Part shown: positions 11,119-22,472 of the stretch, one piece after another
Numbering within the stretch: the first letter of the stretch is position 1
Layout of the letters: each line of letters starts with the position of its first letter
From: Ceratopteris richardii
Lineage: Eukaryota; Streptophyta; Polypodiopsida; Polypodiales; Pteridaceae
Length of the DNA: 64,000 bases
Direction: 5' to 3'
Assembly: GCA_020310875.1 (NCBI GenBank)
Contig: CM035433.1
Coordinates: 106,339,758 to 106,403,757 of the forward strand
Notes under the pieces: model-generated
Seen by the model: the letters and a program-made list of their open reading frames with translations, nothing else
Told to the model about the DNA's origin: nothing
Databases searched by the model: none
Translations under genes and position numbers: made by a program

Positions 11119-11411
11119 TGTTGGGTGTGTGTAGAAGTGCGAGAGACACACGAGAAGCACACACAAAGAGCACAAACGTAGCAAGACACACGGAGAAGAC
11201 GATGGCTAGAATAGCTCTCTCTATTGATCAATGAACTGAACTGAAGTAAGAGCTGAATAATATTCCTAAGTACAAAGTACCACCACATATGAGAGTATCA
11301 AGTATGTGGTAACATGGGGAAAAAACCTCTAGCCAGCACTAGAGTAAAAAGTGCCCATGTATAGGGAAAAGGTTCACATCAAAGCTACTCGAGGAACACA
11401 TAAGTGTAACA
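11119..11411 (-). repeat. 3' LTR of Copia-1b
   Basis: Plus-strand ends TGTTGGGTG and GTGTAACA. A purine-rich tract on the sense strand (CCAGGGGGGTT) abuts it at 11412-11422. It differs from the 5' LTR at five transitions. Confidence 0.95.
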
Positions 11412-11457
11412 AACCCCCCTGGAGCGAATGATGTGAACACATACAGGGAGTGACAGA

Positions 11458-14400
11458 TCAGCCCCCACAAGGTAACAAGCCTAAAGCTTTGCGAAAAGCT
11501 TCAAACTTTTCCCGTGGAAGAGCTTTGGTGAATATGTCTGCCACATTATCTTGTGTAGGCACATATACCAAATCAATATCTCCTGCATGAAGGCGCTCTC
11601 TCACATAGTGATAATGCACCTCAATATGTTTGGTCCGTGCATAAAACACTGGGTTTCGTGCAACAGCCAAAGCACTCTGACTATCTGTGAGAATATGTGT
11701 AGCAGCATCAATCTCCATGCAAAGATCCATCAATAGGCGTCTCATCCATATACACTCCACTGTAGCTGTGAAAACTGCCCTGTACTCAGCTTCACAACTC
11801 GATGTCACCATTGTAGGTTGCTTCTTACTCAACCAAGATATGCATGAGTCTCCAAGGAAAAAGCAATTACCACTAGTGGACACGCGAGTATCATAACAAC
11901 CAGCTCAATCACTATCTGTAAAAGCATGCAAGCATGGCTGAACATCTCTGCCATAAAAGAGACCTAAGCTCAAAGTGCCTCGAAGATATCTAAACACACG
12001 TTTCACCGCTTGCCAATGCTTAGTGCCAGGGCTATGCATGAATCGACTCAACTGGGAAACTACATACTGTATATCCGGCCTTGTGTTGCATGCATATATA
12101 AGACATCCCATAGCCTGCTAATAAAGAGAAGTGTCAAATGCATCACTGGAATCCTCAACTGAGAATCTAAATCCTGTCTCAACTAGTGTGAATACTGGCT
12201 TGCAATCCTCAAAGTCAAAATGCTGAAGTAGTTTTTCAACATACTTTGCTTGATGCATAACAATTCCCCCCTCAACGGATACAAACTGGATGCCAAGATA
12301 GTAGCTCAAAAGACCAAGATAAGTGACATCAAAAGTATGCTGCAAATCAGCCATAAGAATGTCAAGTTTTGCATCACATGACCCAGTCAAGAGTATGTCA
12401 TCAACATAAAGAACAAGCACTATAAGATCAGCCCCATTTTTGCGTACATAGAGTGTGCTTTCAATCGGACTACATGTGAAGCCAAGAGCAATCAAGTGCT
12501 TATGTATTTTGTCATACCATGCACGTGGAGCTTGCTTGAGACCATACAAGGCTTTATGCAAGCGACAAACCATATGCTCTTTCCCTTTCATAGCAAATCC
12601 AGGAGGTTGCTTCACATAAACCTCTTCTTGCAAATCTCCATTCAAGAAGGCTGTTTTTATGTCCAATTGATGCACTTTCCAACCTCGATGGGCAGCCAAT
12701 GCAACCACGGTACGAATGGTAGTCATGCGTGAAGTAGGTGCAAAAGTTTCCTCATAGTCAATGCCATATTGTTGCGCATATCCTTTGGCAACCAATCTAG
12801 CTTTGTAGCGATCAATGCTACCATCAGATTTTCTCTTAATCTTGTAAACCCACTTTGTACCAATGGCATTCTTTCCTTTTGGCAATTCACATAACTTCCA
12901 AGTACCATTCCTATGTATGGAATCCATTTCTGATTGCATAGCACTCATCCATTGTGGATCTTCACATGCATCTTCAAAAGAAAGTGGCTCTTCATTACAT
13001 GTTGTAGCAATAAGACAATAATCCACAAAATTACTTGATGCATGGTGAGAGCTTGACCTTGTTCTACCAAGTAAAGGTGCACTCAAATTGCTGTCTTGAA
13101 AAGTTTGTTTCAGCCACTTTGGCATAGATTGTGCACTCTTGATAGACATGCGTTCATTATGTAAAACATCTTCAATATGTACATCATGCGTGGGCTGAAT
13201 TTCATGCTCAGTTTCAGCCATATTTTGTCGCATATGTTCAGCCATATGTGGCTGGAAATTTCCAATAGTTTTGATATTTTTTGGTTGAATTTTTTCAGCC
13301 ATGTTTGGTTGAAAATTATCCATATTTTCAGCCCTATTTGGCTGGAATTTTTCAGCCCTTTGAACCTCAGTTGGCTGGTCTACATGGCCATAGTCAAGCG
13401 CACCATTTTGGAACAAAGGCATGAGTGTATCGAACACATCTTGTGAGCTAACTGTTGGCAGTTTTTTGCATTCAAGTAGAGGGAAAACTGAATTTTCAGC
13501 AAATACCACATCTCGACTCACAATAATTGTGTTCGTCAATGGATGGTACAACCGATATCCCTTACTTTCAGCACTATAACCAACAAATATACATTTCTTT
13601 GCCTTGTCATCAAGTTTGTGACGTTGTTGTGATGACACAAGAGCATATGCCAAACAACCAAACACACGCATATGACTAACCATAGGCTTATGACCATTCC
13701 AAGCCTCATAAGGAGTGATGACTCTCAATGCTTTTGTAGGGCAGCGATTCAACACATAATTTGCACACATGACCGCTTCCATCCAAAACTTATGAGGAAG
13801 ATGCTTTCCTTTAACCATACATCGTGCCATTTCAAGTAAAGTTCTATTTTTACGCTCGGCAACACCATTTTGTTGAGGTGTATATGGCACCGTACATTGG
13901 TGTGAAATACCTCTTTCACGAAGAAAAGCATTAAACTCATGTGACATGTACTCACCACCACGATCCGTGCGTAGAGTCAAAAGCTTTTGTGAAGAAAAAT
14001 TTTCAGCCATAGCTAAAAATGCTTTGAAGCAAGAAAATACCTCATTCTTTGCTTTCATAGGATACACCCATGTATGGCGAGTAGCATCATCAATGAAGGT
14101 AACAAAATATACATGCTTCCCAAAAGATGGAGTCTTGACCGGACCACATACATCACTATGAACAAGTTGCAATTTTCTTGTAGTGTGTGTGTGACTATCT
14201 TTTGGAAAAGAAGCACGATGCATTTCTCCAAGAATGCAACCTTCACATGCATGCTTTTCAATGGACTCAAGTGTAGGCAAGCCAATAACCATGTCCTTCT
14301 TTTGCAAGTAGAGCAAACTATTGAAGTTCAAATGACCAAAACGAGCATGCCAAAGCTCCATTTCAGCCATGGAAGAAGTATGAGCAACTAAGGCATTCAA

Positions 14401-15810
14401 GGCAGCCCTCTTGTATGTATCCATGCGATACAAGCCATTACATAATGTACCGGACATCACGATAACATCGCCATTGCTGAAATCATGAACCATACACTTA
14501 TCATCAACAAAGTGTACATGAAGTCCAGCTTTGGCAATCAACGGAACTGAAATTAAGTTCTTCTTGATACCGGGCACATACAATGCATTTTTCAAGAGAA
14601 TCACACCTCCATTTGCAGCCGTAAGCTCAATTTCTCCTACTCCAATGATAGGATAAGAGGCATTGTTTGCACACACCACATGTCCTCCTTTAGGTGCATC
14701 TTTCAAAGAGGCAAAAAATCTTTTGCGTGATGTTATGTGTTTTGAAGCACCACTATCAAAGAACCAATCCGAATCAGCCTCACTCACAACCATGCATTTA
14801 GAATGTAAAGAAGCATCATAATGACATGTAACAACACATGCCCAAAAATCTTGAGCCATGTTAGCTTCATCATTCTTTGCATTTGCTGAATTTTCAGCAA
14901 TAGACATGCCGGATTCCTTCTTCTTTTCATTACGTTTAGCAAGCTTTCTACACTCATCAATAGTATGACCAGCCTTCCAGCAATATTTGCATCTCTTCTT
15001 CTTTTGCAAATCACCATCATTAGAGGAATGAGTGGAAGAGGAAGCTTGAGGCTTTGGTTTTGATGAACCAAAAGCTGAACCATACTTGCTTTTCCCCTTT
15101 TGTGAGATAGCAAGTGCTTGCGTTCCCTCAATCAAACCACTCCTATTCACTCTAGGTTGCTCTTCTTGCAAAAGAAGAGACACAACCTCATCAAATGCAT
15201 ACATATTAGGATTTCCTTTTGCAACCAAACGGAGTGTAGTAGCAAAGCTTTGAAAAGATTCTGGTAATCCTTTCAACAATGTAGAAATGAGTGATGCATC
15301 CGGAATGATCTCATCTATGTTTGCCAATTGCTCTTTCAAGTCCTTGATACGTGTCACATACACATCCACTGACTCATTTTCAGCCATACATACATCCTCA
15401 AGTTGCTTCCTCAAGTATGCAACACGTGCTTCATTACGCACGGCATACAAAGAAGCAAGAGTGTCCCATGCCTGTCGTGATGTAGAACATGACCGAATGT
15501 GTGGAACTATATGACGCTTCACTGAAAGCGCAATCAAAGCATGAGCTTGAGCATCTTTTCCATCCCATCTAAGCTGCTCCTGTGTAGGTTGAGAAGGAGA
15601 AACCACAGTACTCGAAGAAGAAGCTCCATCTGTGACAGTAGACTGTGAAGTAGAAGCACCTGCCGGTCTTCGATTTACATCTTCCACTATGTTCCAAAGT
15701 TGTTTTGCAACAAGAACGTGCTTCATCATGTAAGACCACATCGGATAGTTGGTCCCATCAAGCTTATCTTCAGCTTGAAGCATGCCAAACAAGTCATTGC
15801 TGCCCGCCAT
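11458..15810 (-). pseudogene. Copia-1b Gag-Pol polyprotein, two nonsense codons
   Basis: One continuous frame of about 1450 codons, a normal length for copia Gag-Pol. It starts at ATG 15810 (MAGSNDLF); the upstream extension begins at a non-ATG codon. In order: capsid region; zinc knuckle CKYCWKAGHTIDEC near residue 272; protease DSGASKHIT near 351; integrase H2C2 from LWHARFGH near 484; DDE residues in HSDVCGP, RTDRGGEY and NGVAERKN (about 552, 615, 650); RT with KTAFLNGDLQEEVYV, YGLKQAPRAWY and YVDD near 1136; RNase H with DSQSALAVARN and RTKHIEVHYHYVRE. Breaks: TAG at 12118-12120, where SLYQQA expects CAG, and TGA at 11905-11907, where SDWAG expects TGG. Both are single transitions. Otherwise intact. 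Confidence 0.95.
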
Positions 15811-16088
15811 TTCACTAAGGAACAAGAATGTGACAAAATCTTCACTTCGACGAAAACTGAAATGAGTGCTGAAATTTCAGCTCACAAACCGTCACTCTGA
15901 TGGCGATTCTGACTGCACGAATGGCTTTGAAATGGGGGTAAAACCCCAACGCGCCTGGTGGAAATGTTTCCGAGCTGCTGAAATTCACACTTCTATGCTC
16001 CGAAGACGATTTGCACTGTTAAAGTGTGCGCGCGCCGCGACGCAAAAAACTGAAACTTGAGAAGAAGTTGAACCTGCTCTGATACCAC
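15811..16088 (-). other. Copia-1b leader and primer binding site
   Basis: A 5' untranslated leader of about 265 bases between the LTR and the gag ATG. On the sense strand TGGTATCAGAGC lies one base after the LTR (plus-strand 16076-16087), complementary to initiator tRNA-Met. No coding is seen. Confidence 0.9.
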
Positions 16089-16381
16089 TGTTGGGTGTGT
16101 GTAGAAGTGTGAGAGACACACGAGAAGCACACACAAAGAGCACAAACGCAGCAAGACACACGGAGAAGACGATGGCTGGAATAGCTCTCTCTATTGATCG
16201 ATGAACTGAACTGAAGTAAGAGTTGAATAATATTCCTAAGTACAAAGTACCACCACATATGAGAGTATCAAGTATGTGGTAACATGGGGAAAAAACCTCT
16301 AGCCAGCACTAGAGTAAAAAGTGCCCATGTATAGGGAAAAGGTTCACATCAAAGCTACTCGAGGAACACATAAGTGTAACA
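16089..16381 (-). repeat. 5' LTR of Copia-1b
   Basis: 293 bases with plus-strand ends TGTTGGGTG and GTGTAACA, flanked on the left by the primer site and on the right by gypsy B sequence. Confidence 0.95.
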
Positions 16382-17199
16382 AAAATCCTCCTTCATTTGT
16401 CTTTCATAAAATTGGCAATGCTCCACGTGAATGGTGTCGTCCCTTCCCTGTGGGTGTGAGAAAGGTAATACCTGGGATTTTTCCTACTTTTAGATATTTT
16501 TATGTTTTTGTCTGAAAGAAAAACAGAAAAGTTAGTTCATAGCCGAAGCTGTTATTAATTTTTTTAGTAATTTTCTTTAGATTATGTAAAAGTGCTCTCC
16601 TATTTCCCAAGAGGAAAATGTGCTTCACTATCCTGAAGTAGAAGAATAACGTGTCGAATGCTTGGCCTTATAATGTGGCCTTATCATGCATACTTTGGAT
16701 TCTGGTAACTTCATATGTGTGCAACTTGAATTACTTGGTTGATGCATATAGCTAATCTTGCTTTTCGGCATCCAGATCTGCTTCACACTGTTTGGGCAGA
16801 TTGTATTCCTAACATTCCTGAAGAATGTGGTGCTTCTCATGTTGTACGTCTGCTTTATCTGCTTTTTGAATCTTGGAATGGTTTTTGAAGCATATGTAGA
16901 CTCCTTCTCTGTCCTGTAGCTATTCATCTTTGGTTGTTTTGCCTTTAGACCATACTGATTTTCCTTGAGCATTGGTTCGTCCTTTTTGATGATTGTCATT
17001 TGAGTAATGACTTGGGAATCCATATTTGTGTGCGGGTTGCTTGGGCGGCTACCACTTTCTTTGGAATCCATATTCTAGCAATTCGTTGTGGACCTCGGTG
17101 TCCAAAGTGATTTACTCGCTTGTTCGATGGGTCGTTCTGATGTCGATAATGTTTTTGTTGTTGAAGATATGCAGCCACTTGATCCTTCTTTATCCAAGC
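16382..17199 (-). other. gypsy B spacer between pol and the extra frame
   Basis: About 820 bases (865 with 11072-11118 once Copia-1b is removed) after the pol stop and before the extra frame. A minus-strand frame of 147 codons at 17071-16628 is Lys/Ser/Thr-rich, without a recognised domain, and I do not call it a gene. If the extra frame is expressed from a spliced RNA, the acceptor would lie at the end of this region. Confidence 0.45.
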
Positions 17200-19210
17200 C
17201 TATCTAGTGTAAGGAATGGGGCATATTCTAATAGGTGCAGACTTGTGCTTACTCGGAGAACTGGTCTCTCTTGTGCGTGGTTCTTCGCTAAGGCTGTTTT
17301 CAGAAAGAATGATACTCTTGTAACCAGCTAGATCAGAAGATGGTGTGCAAGCAGAATTCAGTGTATCCTCACATGAAGTACTCGATGAAGGGGTTTCCAT
17401 AGTGCTAGTGAACATACATTCATTACTGTGTGCATTTGAGCGAGTTTTCGGTTCTATGCTTGCAGCTTTGATTGGTCGTTCGTCTAGCATGCTGAATACT
17501 TCACGATGTCCTATCTTGGCCGAGATGTATCCTAAGGCCAATTGAATAGTTACTTCATATTCGTATATACAGTCTTGACCTAATACGAGCTCTTCTAATA
17601 AGTCCTGATCATGACACACTAAGAGTTTCTGTTCCATCGTGTTGTTTCCGAGATGTAGAGGTAAGGTAATCTCTCCTATACATTTGGTGATCTTTCCTCC
17701 TATTCCAATCAATTGTGCCTTAGATGGACATAATTCTTCCTTGAGTTGTTGAGTCAATGAAAATTTGATACAACTTATGGCAACTCCTGTGTCAATGAGA
17801 GCATCCACTAAGTGGTACTCTTTTTTTCCGGCTCCCAAATTCAAATATGGTTGCGTCCTTTGCTGACCTAGGTTTTTAGTGGCTCTAAAATTAGCCATTG
17901 GGACGAGTTCCTCTCCTAGTCGATATCTCTCATCTCTCTCTCTCATCCACTCTTTTCGTTTCCTTATTCGTTCAAGTGCTTCTTGTCTGGCTTCCTCTCG
18001 TATTCTTTCTTCCTCTAGACGTCTATTTTTACCCGTCATCAGTCGTGCCATTATTTCTTTAGTCAATGGCTCTAAATATTTTTTTACTCGACATCCACTG
18101 ATATAATTTATCAATACTTCTCCATTTAGAGTTGCTAAGCTGATGGCTCCGCTGGTGGATATGCGATTGATGATTAATGGGCCATATCCTCTTTTTTGTA
18201 GTTTCTTTGCGTGTTGTTTCAGGGTATATACCAAAACTAAATCTCCTTCCTTCAAATTTTTATCTTTAATATGAGCATCAAAATATGCCTTCTGTCGCCT
18301 TTTAGCAACATAAATCCCTGCTACTACTTGTAACCTAGTTTCATGTAGCTTCTCTATTTGATCCAATTGAGCTGAGAGTTCATGTCCCGTCCACTCATAA
18401 GTTGTTGCTACTCTGAGAGTGGGTATTAAGAAATCAATTGGCAAAATAGCATTTTGTCCATACACTAAGTTAAAAGGAGTAGTTCCTATGGCGGTCTTGT
18501 AAGCTACTCGGAATGCCCATAAAGCATGATGTAATTGTTTATCCCAATCCGATCTACCATTGTTCACAATTTTTGTGAGAACTGTGCACAAGATTTTATT
18601 TGAACTTTCGGCTTGTCCATTGGCTTGTGGGTGATAAGGGGCTGATTTCTTATGAATTACCAAGAATTCATTCAGTAAGGCTTCTATAACTTCATTCACA
18701 AAGTGTGTGCCTCTATCACTCACAATTTCTATCGACAGCCCAAATCTAGTGAAAACGTTCTCGAAGAGAAACTTGGCCGTAGTTCTTGCGTCATATTTCT
18801 TGGTTGCTTTGGCTTCAACCCATTTGGTTAGATAGTCTGTGGCTACAATTATATACTCGGTGTGGGATCCTTTAGCTGGGGGGCTAATAGGTCCTATGAA
18901 GTCTATTCCCCATTTAGTAAAAGCTCTGGCACTCATCATGGGTTTTAGTGGCATTTCATCTCTTCTAATTGGATATTTCGTTCGTTGACATGTATCGCAC
19001 CGTTGTACGTATGTTGCTGCATCTTGATGTAGAGTTGGCCACCACATTCCAGCAAAGAGAATCATTTTTGCTGTTTTATCTGCAGAAAAATGTCCTCCTG
19101 CAGCTCCTATGTGTGCCATCTCTAAAACAGCAAGATACTCGTCTTCATGAATGCACATTCGCAAATGATTATGTCTTCCTCGTTTAAAGAGTTTTTTTCC
19201 TATAAGAGCA
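17200..19210 (-). pseudogene. gypsy B pol end: second H2C2 module, integrase, C-terminal retropepsin-like domain
   Basis: Continues the pol frame after a one-base shift near 19213; the open stretch from 19164 is 654 codons. Zinc module: AHIGAAGGHF ... RCDTCQ. The integrase core is complete: WGIDFIGP, VSDRGTHF, GQAESS. A tail (AYFDAHIKDKNL, NYISGCRVKKYLEPL) leads to a strongly charged helix (RREE/RKRKEW pattern). A second protease-like domain follows: ALIDTGVAISC with D-T-G at about residues 458-460 (17785-17793), then LIGIGGKITKCIGEI, and ELVLGQDC matching the second retropepsin signature. A Ser/Thr-rich tail ends at 17200. The normal protease (DSG) is at its usual place upstream, so this is an additional copy. 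Protease activity is inference. Confidence 0.85.
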
Positions 19211-21200
19211 TTAGTCCTTGCTTTGTTCTACAAGTGCACGTTTCCTTGTTAGAGTGGCTCCTTCTGGGTACCCTTGGGTCTTTAAGAACTTCACCAGAGG
19301 CATGCTCCATCTTGGTGCTACAGTGGAGTAGCATAAAGTAGAGTTCTCTTCTGGATTTCGTTCTTGACAAGTTGGGCAGGCTGATACATAGTTATGCGCA
19401 TCCCTCTGCATGGTTGGCCAATATATGCCTAGTCTCCTCAATGTGTGCCATGTTCCGTTTGCACTTAAATGAGTTTTCCATTGATTTACATGTGCTTTTT
19501 GAAGCCACATTTCTTGTTCCTCTTCTTCTACGCATCTCATGAGTAATCCACTTGAGTCTTGGTGATACAAACTTCCAGCAATGATATGAAGGTTTTTAGT
19601 CTTCCATAGGTCTTGGGTTCGGTTTGGTGTGATCCCATCTTTAGGTCCATGCGTGAGTATTTGGATCAACTTTTCTGCCCATTGGGGACATACTTCGAGA
19701 TTGAAAAGGTACGTGTCAGCCAGATCATCCGGTACTCCTATGGGTGGTTCTCCATGTGTCATTCTTGATAGGTGATCTGCTCTTATGTGGGTATTTCCTT
19801 TCTTGACTACTACTTCAAAATCAAATTCCATCAACAATAGAAACCATCGTACTAGTCGTCCCGTATTACAAGGCTTATTGACTAAGTACAGTAGGGCTTG
19901 GTGATCAATGAAGAATTTGAATTTGTTTGCCAATAAGTAGTGTCAAAACTTCTTTACTGTGTATACCATTCCTAGACCTTCTCTTTCAGTCGTGGTATAA
20001 TTGCATTCTGCTTGATTCAATTGTCTACTGGCATAGGCTATAGGGTGATCTAACTTTCTTGTATCTGCGGGTTGAGCTAGGATGCAACCAATGGCAAACT
20101 TGGAAGCATCTACATGAATGTGAAAGGGCTTGTTCCAATTGGGTACTCGAAGGATTGGGGTTGAACTCAATCGACTCTTTAATTCGTTAAAGGCCTTTTC
20201 ACATTCTTCTGCCCAATTAAATTGAGACAATAGTGCATAAAGAGGTCTAGCAATTATGGCATACATATGTATAAATCTTCCGTAGTATCTGTAATGTCCC
20301 ATAAATGCTTGTACTTCTTTAGCAATCTTTGGTCTCGATAAACCCAGAATTACTTTGATTTTGTCTTCATCAGTTGAGATTCCGTTCTTAGAGACAATAT
20401 GTCCTAATATCTTTCCTTGTCGAACCATGAAGACACATTTTTCTGGGTTGAGGCATACTCTATATTGTCGACATTTGGCAAAGATCTTTCCTAGTTCAGG
20501 GATATGCTCTGATCGTATAGCTGAATAAGTGCATAAATCATCCACGTATACCTCCATACTCTTTCTCAGGAACTCCTTGAATACATGGCACATCAATCTT
20601 TGGAAAGTGGCTGGGGCATTGGTTAGGCCAAAAGGCATAACCCTAAAGGCGTATACTCCCCATTCAGTTGCAAAGGTTGTTTTATGTTGGTCCTCAGGAG
20701 CATTGGCTACCTGATTATACCCTGAAAAGCCGTCCAAAAAACTATAAACTTCCTTCCCTGCCACTCTTTCCAAAAGATGATCCATGATGGGTAATGGGTG
20801 ACTATTTCTAATGGTGGCAGCATTTACTTTTTTTCAGATTTATGCATACTCTTAACTTACCATTCTTTTTAGGTACGACCACCAAAGGTGACACCCATTC
20901 TGTGTGTTCAATCTCATATATGAACCCAACATCTAACAGTTTATCTATCTCTTCTTTAATCTTTGCTGAGTAAACATCGTTGTATGTGTATGGTCTTTGT
21001 TTGGAAGGTTTAGCTTCGGATGTCATAGGGATTCTATGAGCACATATAGAAGGATCTACCCCTTTCAAATCTTTATATGTCCAAGCAAAGACATCCCTGT
21101 ATTCCCTTATGAGGTGTATTAACTCTTGTTCTTCCTACATAGAGACATCCTGTCCTATAAAAGTACATCGCTCTTCTCCTTCCTCTAAGGTTACTACTAT
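19211..21200 (-). pseudogene. gypsy B reverse transcriptase, RNase H and first H2C2 module
   Basis: The RT reads DLKGVDPSICAHRIP, EHTEWVSPLVVVPKK, LDGFSGYNQ, FGLTNAPATFQRLM, and YVDD in MEVYVDDLCTYS (about 20535-20560). RNase H has HVDASKFAIG, TEREGLGM and FFIDHQALLYL. Then comes an H2C2-type module (AHVNQWKTHLS ... SACPTCQ, about 19360-19500), separate from the second one at about 18985-19125. Breaks: +1 in the A-run at 20828-20834 (T-run on the plus strand) inside INLKKVNAAT, and TGA at 19943-19945, where a CGA Arg codon is likely (KKFRHYLL). A further stop lies near 21138. Confidence 0.88.
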
Positions 21201-21212
21201 TTTCTTGGTCTG

Positions 21213-22472
21213 TTATTTGTTGTCATATGCTATTCTGGACTCAGCTTCTCGTCTTGGCATTTGAATAGCAATTTTCCTCTCTTCTACTTCATATTTTTTG
21301 AAATGCGCGGGCACTTCGAACTGATCCTGTGGTTTATTTTCTCCATCTTCTTGTTCTTTACCTAACCCAAGCTCTTCCTCCTGTGTTGGGTCTTGATTTA
21401 TTTCATTGGTTATGGCACTTACTCCTTGATGTCCATTTTCCTGTTCCATTTGCTCTTGCTCCATTTCAATACTCTCATAGTCCTCCTTCCATTCTTTTTC
21501 AATTACTTCTCCTTCTTCAGCCTCCTGAAGAACTACCACGTATAGACTAACATCATATCCCTCCTCATTGATGCATTCATTCATAGTTATCACTTCTTTG
21601 TTTACACATACATCGAGAGTAGCTAAAATCTCCATCCAACCGTGAGGTTCGAATTCCTCATCTAGAAATGTTTGAGGCATGTAGGCTGGATCTTGTACAG
21701 ACCTAGCAACTCCTTGCCTGTGCTGCCATCCTTTCCTCCTATCTTCTTCCTTTTTTGCAGTTTGGCATATCCATAGATGAGTGTCTTCATTCATCCATGA
21801 CTGATCACTTGAACCTATACTGTGAATCGACTGCTCATCTTCCTCTTTATGAATTTGATTCCATTGCAAGGGGGGAACAGCTTGATACTTGTACGTGTGG
21901 AGATTTATTCTTGTTGTGGTTCCTTCATGTTGTAAGTATACTGCGTCTTTTCCCCAATCTTGCACAACCTTTAGCTGTCTCATGAATGATCTTCCAAGTA
22001 TCATTTCATAATTGCTAGCCCTTTCAAATTGACATATTGCTAAGGTGTGCTCGAATTCAACTCCGCAAGTGGTAAAAATCACTTATTCCAATAATCCCAA
22101 GGGTCGTTTAGTGTGTCCGTCTGCCATTTGTATCTTCATGCGCGTTGGTGTTAAAGCTGGTTTTCCCCATTTTTCCCAGATTTCTCTAGTAGCAATTCCT
22201 ACTCCAACTCCAGAATCTAAGATGGATTTAGTAGTGTAAACTCTATAGGTAATTGGAAGGCAAGTATTTCCTTCATCTCCCTCACTAAAATCTCCAACCT
22301 TATCGATTGGGATTTTTATTGTGTTTACTTCATCAGACATCTCCTTTTCTTCCACCTTGATCTCCAATTGGTTGGTCAGTTTCTCCTTCAAATGTGGTTT
22401 GATCCTCAACAGTTCTTCCAAGGTCAGAGTACAAGGGATTTTTACTTTTTTAAGATGTTGTATGATATCCAA
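21213..22472 (-). pseudogene. gypsy B retropepsin (PR) and acidic linker
   Basis: Canonical gypsy protease between Gag and RT: GDFSEGDEGNTCLPITY, the active site SILDSGVGVGIAT and the second signature MILGRSFMRQL. A TAA at 22083-22085 interrupts the middle of the domain. The protease is followed by about 250 acidic residues (VPPLQWNQIH, DEEFEPHGWMEILATLD, then Glu/Gln-rich) up to the stop at 21213. The same linker, with the DEEFEPHGW motif, is in relic A, so it is a fixed part of this lineage. Confidence 0.87.

Larger units (their letters stand above)
11119..16381 (-). mobile_element. Ty1/copia element Copia-1b, full length
   Basis: A complete 5263-base element with two 293-base LTRs, initiator-Met primer site, a single gag-pol frame damaged only by two stops, and a polypurine tract. 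It sits 47 bases upstream of the gypsy B extra frame. The flanks are A-rich (aaaaa at 11114-11118, aaaat at 16382-16386), so the target duplication is compatible but not diagnostic. The LTRs differ at 5 of 293 sites, all transitions (about 98.3% identity), making this one of the youngest insertions here. Confidence 0.96.

Noticed and set aside
16382..16386. A firm target duplication for Copia-1b
   Set aside because: Flanks are runs of A (aaaaa and aaaat), so the match is not informative.
16628..17071. 147-codon minus-strand frame as a gypsy B gene
   Set aside because: Low-complexity composition, no domain, no related frame elsewhere in the window; lies in the spacer between pol and the extra frame.
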